NCBI GenBank assembly: GCA_033065855.1 | Contig: JAVXUO010001110.1 | Span: 620,001-684,000, forward strand | Source: Escallonia rubra | Lineage: Eukaryota > Streptophyta > Magnoliopsida > Escalloniales > Escalloniaceae | DNA: 64,000 bases | Direction: 5' to 3' | Shown here: positions 58,797-64,000 of the stretch, in pieces | Position numbering within the stretch: position 1 is the stretch's first letter | Layout of the letters: each line of letters begins with the position of its first letter | Made by a program: the position numbers and the translations under genes | Notes under the pieces: model-generated | The model's input: only the letters and a program-made list of their open reading frames with translations | Database searches by the model: none | What the model was told of the DNA's origin: nothing

Positions 58797-61700
58797 ATGC
58801 TCGCTGCTTCAAAGCGCATTCAACAAATTCCGTATCAAACATCAAAGCTCCGCATTTCACATTTCTTTACCAATTCCAGTTGCAAGACTTGCGGTCACAG
58901 GTTATGGGGCTTCACTTATCTTCTCAATAGATACATGTCTACTTCTTATCATCCACTCCAAAGGTGCAGATACTACCCGAAACCTGTAAGTATTAATATT
59001 TAATATTCTGGTATCTTATTTTTTAAATAACTTTTAGAGGTTAAATCCACACCCTTTTGGTTAAATCAACACCAATTGTCAGTGAAGGGTTAGAAAGCGT
59101 CAGTAATGCATTGTTAAGCGACAAAAAGCTGCCGATTTAGCAAGGATGTGGCCCTTTTTCCTCTTATATCAGCCTTTTCATGCTTCATTATGTGCAGGAT
59201 ACACAAGAATTTAAAAGAAGAGTCCTTGAACATGTATACCCTGACTGCACTCGCTGTTTTGCCTTAAACTGTCTTGTCAAACACTGATTAAGTGATCTCT
59301 AATTGCTATTTGAGGTCGATTCAGTGTTTACATGTTCTACTCATGTTCTAGAGGTTGGCAAAACGTCGTGGACCAACATTGTGAAACGAAGGAAGTAATT
59401 GTTTGATATTGTATTTGGCACTGACTTCTTTTCAGATTGCAATGCCATTAACTAATATTCTTCGTACTGTGTTGTATATCTATACTATTATCAAGGAAGA
59501 GCACTCCAATTAAACCCCTTACCAATTTCTTCCAAGTCTGTGTCGAATAACTTAATGATGGCCAATAAACTAATTTTGCCTAAGACATTTATATGTCCAA
59601 CTTGCCAACAACCCCCTGATCTCTTGCACCCATGTCACACAAACTCACACAACTCCCGGAACTCTCTGCTAATTTCTTCTTCCTATTTGGTTTCCAACTG
59701 CAAAAGAACCTCCTTTGGAATGCTCTATTGTTCAATCCTATATGCCTTCAATCCCTACATGCCCCTGGAACTGCTTTTGTGCGCCATTTGAAATAAACTC
59801 AAGCATCATAGGTATGCATGTTATTACGCACGTTTACTTTTTTTGGTTTTGCACACGCATCGCGTGTGTCCATGACCCTTGTGGTAATATATGGATGAAG
59901 AAATATATCGGATAGAGTTAGAACATATGTAGAAATGTGAGTGGGAATTCATTGTTCAGTGAAATTGATGCGGGCGCTATGAAAAGCTAATGCTTTTAAA
60001 AGCTGCAGTGTCTGCATCAACCAGCTGTGCTTACGTTTGACATTTGAGTTAACCTTTTTCATCAAGGTTAATTCAGACTGATATCTACTCAAAGTCACAG
60101 ATATGGAACAAATAGTTAATGAGCTTTATCCCTAAGGTGGTCTATATCTGTTTGAAAATTTTGGAAAGGGCTCTCCACTGGAAAAGTGAAGAAGATAATT
60201 GTGCAATAGGTTAACTTTATGCCGAGCAGCCTTATAGGTTAACTTATGCTGCTGCAGACTAGACATTGGAAATACCACCAACTGAGGATTGAGCTTTAAG
60301 GACATAGAGACTGTAAGGGAAGAGTCTTTAGGTGATTATTTCATCATGGTACGCATACAAAGGTCTCTAAATGCCCATGTATAGGAAGTTTGCCATTAGG
60401 GAAGGGCAAGCGCCAAGCAGAGATATTAGTTTCTCTTGTCATATTGTCTGTGAAAGCCTTGGTTAGCATCTGTTTGAAGGACTACAGATCTATAACTTCA
60501 TAAATGATAACAATGAATCTAGTTGATGGCTTACACTTGCTTATGAAAACTTGTTTGTGATTTCGGAGCCATCAGACCTGCTAGCCTCTTTTGGTTAGGG
60601 CCGTTAGGCTTATGGCTGGTTGAATATGGTCTCTAGAAACATTGAGACACAAATCATAAATGTCCATAAAAACACGTTGAAGGGGAAACTAGCTGCTAAT
60701 ATGAAGGCTTAAGTCAGAGTTGTATTCTCTAGTTGTTAATTACTTTCATGGATTGAGACTATTGGTAGACTATAAGGAAAAGTTAATCATAGAAGTAACA
60801 CATACTGTACTAGAAGGGATCTAGTTGAGCCTGTACCGGATACAAGTTAAATTAGTTCAGCCAAACCGAGCTTAAATCCCTAAAGCTTGATGATCTGTGG
60901 CTTGTGTGCATACCTGTTTCAATATTCTTGGCTTGTGTGCATACCTGTTTCAATATTAGGAATATATCTGTGTTTTTTTGCTTACAATTTTGTATATAAG
61001 TACCCAAAGTTGTGCTTTCCAATGCGTCATACTTAGTTGTGGTTATATTCCTAATACAGAGGTATGTTACATACGTCCCAGTTGGAGTCCCCTGGATGTG
61101 GACATTTTTTGCAATTTTGAGCAACTCAGTTGGCACTTACCAATCAATAGCTACACTTGCCTATCGTTCTGAAGAAGAAATCGTAGATGAAGTCTTACAT
61201 CAAGTTCTTTCTGCCATACAGAATGCTCCAAGCAATAGTAAAAAAATCTGTACTCTTTACATTGATAAACTCTGCAGAGACAAAAATATTTCAGCTGCTG
61301 CTAGGCTGCTGAGGTCCTTGCGTGATAAAAACATTGGCCTTAGTCCAGATGCTTATAATCTCCTTTTGGTGGCAGCTGGTGAAGAGAATGATATTGACCT
61401 TCTGTCTCAAATTTTCAAGGATTTATTAGTGTCATATGAATCCATACATTCGGCTTCTTATCTTTCCTTTGCCAAGGCTTTTGCAAAGACAAGTGATTCT
61501 GGCATGCTACTAAGAGTTGTTAGAGAAGTGTCAGAACTCATCTGTCAAAGAAACGCTGCAGTTGTAAACAGGATCATCTTCGCCTTTGCTAATTGCGGAC
61601 AGGTTGATAAGGCCCTGATGTTATTTGAGCATTTGAAGACTCTCAAATGCGAACCTGATTTGGTTACATATAATACGGTTTTAGGGATCTTGGGTCGGGC

Positions 61701-62112
61701 TAGTAAGGTGGATGAAATGCTCCATAAGTTTGCGTCCATGAAAGAAGCAAACATTGTCCCAGATATTGTTTCTTACAATACCTTATTAAACAGCTTGCGG
61801 AAGGCTGGGAGATTAGATTTGTCCTTGGTTTTCTTCAGAGAAATGGGTGAGAAAGGAATTGAACCGGATTTGCGGACTTACACTGCATTAATTGAGTGCT
61901 CGGGACGATTAGGTCAGCTGGAGGAATCCTTGAGACTCTTTGGTGAAATGAAGCTCAGGGGAATCCAGCCATCAATTTATGTTTACCGGTCACTAATCCA
62001 TTTTTCAAAGAAGATGGGGAAGTTGGAGTTGGCAATGAATATTTCTGAGGAGATGAATGCATGTCTTGCGAATCTTGTTGGTCCAAAGGATTTCAAAAAG
62101 AAATACAGATAG
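58797..62112 (+). CDS. P-class pentatricopeptide repeat (PPR) protein, probably organellar
   Basis: Predicted exons are 58797-58985 and 61060-62112, joined in phase 0 at CCT|GTAAGT and ATACAG|AGG, giving 413 residues. PPR proteins bind organellar RNA. The first 63 residues contain no Asp or Glu and are rich in Arg, Ser and aromatic residues, as in mitochondrial or plastid presequences. Consecutive ~35-residue PPR motifs start near residues 231, 265, 300, 335 and 370 (for example VTYNTVLGILGR, VSYNTLLNSLRKAGR, RTYTALIECSGRLGQ); weaker helical repeats precede them. No E, DYW or SMR domain follows, so it is P class. It resembles At1g11900-like proteins from memory. The 2.1-kb intron could hide a small extra exon. 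Confidence 0.82.
58986..61059. other. PPR gene intron
   Basis: AT-rich with no element seen. A 30-bp direct repeat of TTGGCTTGTGTGCATACCTG... occurs twice at about 60899-60958, shortly upstream of the acceptor. Confidence 0.65.
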
Positions 62113-63203
62113 CCTAGCTCTTCAGACTTGAGGAGGTTCTTACACCTAATGCCTCAGATTATGGCATTTTGCTCAATCAGACGTGGTTGCTGAGATACAT
62201 ACGAATTGAGCTTGATTGGGGTAACTTTCTTCCGATCCCTTAGTTATTCCACCAGTCCAATGATTTCAACGAAGTGTTCCTTTTTGAACCTTTCTCCAAG
62301 AATACAAGTATCTTCCTTTTTCCCGACTGACACAGATTAAAACTGGATACAGGTGCACCTGATTTGGCCAGCTGGTGCAACCGACCCTCACCATTCTGTT
62401 AGTACTGAGCTTTTCTCTCGGGCTGGAAGCTGTAGGGTACATGAGGCGCAGCGCTATCTGTCAGATGTAAATCCCAACCTGAAATCTCAACGGATACCGG
62501 GTGTACATATCTGATTGACATCACAAAGCAGGTGTTTGATATACCCCCCAAGTGAGACTCTAAAGCTGCCACTGCTGCTAGATGTGCAACTTTGTAACTT
62601 CATGTAACTCCAATGGTATGGCACATTAACTCTCTCTTTCCTTTGCCCAAGGAAGTCGAATGATTTGATGAGAAAGAGTAACGAATTGGTATTCCGCCCA
62701 TGCTTCTGAAAGTTGCTTCCTCAAACTAATGAGATTGAAGGGAAAACTTTAGGGAAGGGTGAGATACATTCATCATGCAGTGTATAAATTAAAGCCAATT
62801 TTTCCTCGTGGTTATTCAAAAAGGGTCATTCCATGCATTGCACCAACTTCTAATATGGTGGGACTTAAAAAAAAAAAAAACAATGAAAAAATAACGCCTA
62901 AAGCCAGTCAATTGTTGCTGAAATTCAACATTCATTAGCCTGATGTAATAGAATAAAAAGGTTACACTGTTCTTGCAATGTCAGCATGTGAAGTAATTGC
63001 TGAACAAATATACCCGCCAAATACTTAAAAGAATAGCAGACGCAAAACTAAATATGTATTTGTTCTTCAGAACTATATTCTCTCTCTGTCAAAACTATAT
63101 TCTCTTTTTGTCAAAAATGCAAACATTATAAGCCTTTTCAGAAAATCTGTGCTGCATCCCTAATTGCAGCAATTGACGGTGCGACAGAGTTGTCCTTCAT
63201 GTC
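62113..63203. other. Spacer between convergent PPR and NDB genes
   Basis: Holds both 3' UTRs. There is a poly-A run at 62869-62881. No further gene is seen. Confidence 0.65.
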
Positions 63204-64000
63204 TCAAATCCGACTCGAGTCCCTTCCAAAAATCCATCTCCTTCCCCAATCGGACACCACCAACACCCTTGTGCGCCAGGTAACTAGCTTGCTGAAATTT
63301 CATAGAGATCGAGTTAGAGATACGCTAATGTTTAAACGTCAAGAATGACGGAGACCGAGAACATGGAAGGGAAGATTACCTTGCATAAACTGAGTACCAA
63401 AGCCACTGGGTGCTCTTTCCAATCGAAACCCAGTCCCCAGGAAGTTGAGCTGCTGTTTGTTCTCCACCCAACGGAGCAAATTGTCCAAAATGCTTGTACC
63501 TGAGGTTATATTCAACATCAGAAGTTCAGCATTGAGACGACAAACAAATCTTGTTATCGCAAATATTTTGTGTTTCTTTCGTACTTAATTTACTGATAAA
63601 CAAACCTGAAAGGACGGAACCGATGACGTCCTGACCCTCGGAACCTCAATGGACCTTCAGGATTCATTTCACACTCCTCCATGCGATTGAAACAGTTGGC
63701 AAGGTATTCACCTTGTTGAGCAGCTACCTAAATTATCACAAAACGAAGGAAGACGATATGAGGAGGCGGTAGAACAATCGCATCAGAAAGCTAGAGTTTG
63801 ATAGAAAATTCACCTGGGCTGTAGCAGGAAGACTTTTCATCTGTGAATCCACTTCGGAGAGCGCCATTTTGAACTTTTCGATATCCAATTCAACCAACTG
63901 CTTTTCGACATCCCCCTGAGAACCCTTGAGCAACTCCACAAAATTTTTCAACTGCTTCCTCTTCAAGTACAGCTCCACTTGGGGATACCTCTCACAAATA
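63204..64000 (-). CDS. External alternative NAD(P)H-ubiquinone dehydrogenase (NDB type), C-terminal exons
   Basis: Type II NAD(P)H dehydrogenases of the NDB group oxidise cytosolic NAD(P)H at the outer face of the inner mitochondrial membrane without pumping protons. Four exons are visible on the minus strand: >64000-63814, 63727-63606, 63499-63380 and 63291-63204, all with GT-AG sites and continuous phase. Diagnostic strings are YPQVELYLKRKQLKNF, IEKFKMALSEVDSQMKSLPA, VAAQQGEYLANCFNRM, PLRFRGSGRHRFRPFRYKHF, GQFAPLGGEQTAAQLPGDWV and the C-terminal RRWIFGRDSSRI. The Ser-Arg-Ile end is the PTS1-like tail known in this family. Conserved catalytic and NAD-binding domains lie beyond the right edge. 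Which NDB paralogue cannot be told from the tail. Confidence 0.95.

Noticed and set aside
58723..58989. Alternative 88-codon frame overlapping the PPR first exon
   Set aside because: The 58797 frame gives an acid-free targeting-type peptide and joins in phase to the PPR exon; the alternative does not.

Overview
This window is nuclear DNA from a flowering plant, most likely a eudicot. Genes are split by GT-AG introns, conserved exons match plant-specific families, and the intergenic space is AT-rich and full of plant transposons (Mutator-like, hAT, LINE and LTR elements). I cannot name the species.

Host genes. (1) A large VPS18 (HOPS/CORVET tethering subunit) gene runs on the minus strand from about 21.2 kb to the left edge. 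Eighteen coding exons can be placed with consistent phase, giving 709 codons. The C-terminal RING part lies beyond the window. (2) A single-exon gene at 40743-42080 (+) encodes a basic coiled-coil protein I do not recognise. A decayed copy of its 3' end follows it. (3) A two-exon P-class PPR protein gene lies at 58797-62112 (+), probably organellar. (4) The last four exons of an external type II NAD(P)H dehydrogenase (NDB type) enter from the right edge on the minus strand.

Mobile DNA fills most of the rest. Three Mutator-type insertions are delimited by terminal inverted repeats (TIRs) and 9-bp target duplications. The first is a 1.26-kb Pack-MULE with two histone H2B tail fragments, inserted just upstream of VPS18 (21438-22699). 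The second is an 8.75-kb element with ~0.5-kb TIRs and a decayed FAR1-type transposase (23341-32089). The third is a 5.65-kb two-gene element (34627-40279) whose MuDR-type transposase converges on a small GRF-zinc-finger/membrane protein gene. Three hAT-type elements have 8-bp target duplications (26447-26976, 33759-34317, 53140-54839). LINE fragments occur at 16.8-17.7, 33.2-34.6, 45.3-46.7 and 49.5-50.8 kb. A solo LTR (56.6-57.8 kb) sits inside a poly(A)-tailed retroposon (56187-58593). Three MITE-like elements at TA microsatellites occupy the leftmost VPS18 intron.

Rearrangement. A ~4.1-kb direct tandem duplication (44197-48279 / 48280-52470) carries a LINE fragment in each copy. A ~385-bp tandem duplication lies in a VPS18 intron. 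The 28.2-30.3 kb block is GC-rich and full of minisatellites.

The most unusual content is the two-gene MULE, which pairs a MuDR-type transposase with a GRF-TM protein in the convergent arrangement known for mudrA/mudrB. Three single-base frame breaks interrupt its transposase, two of them in G homopolymers.
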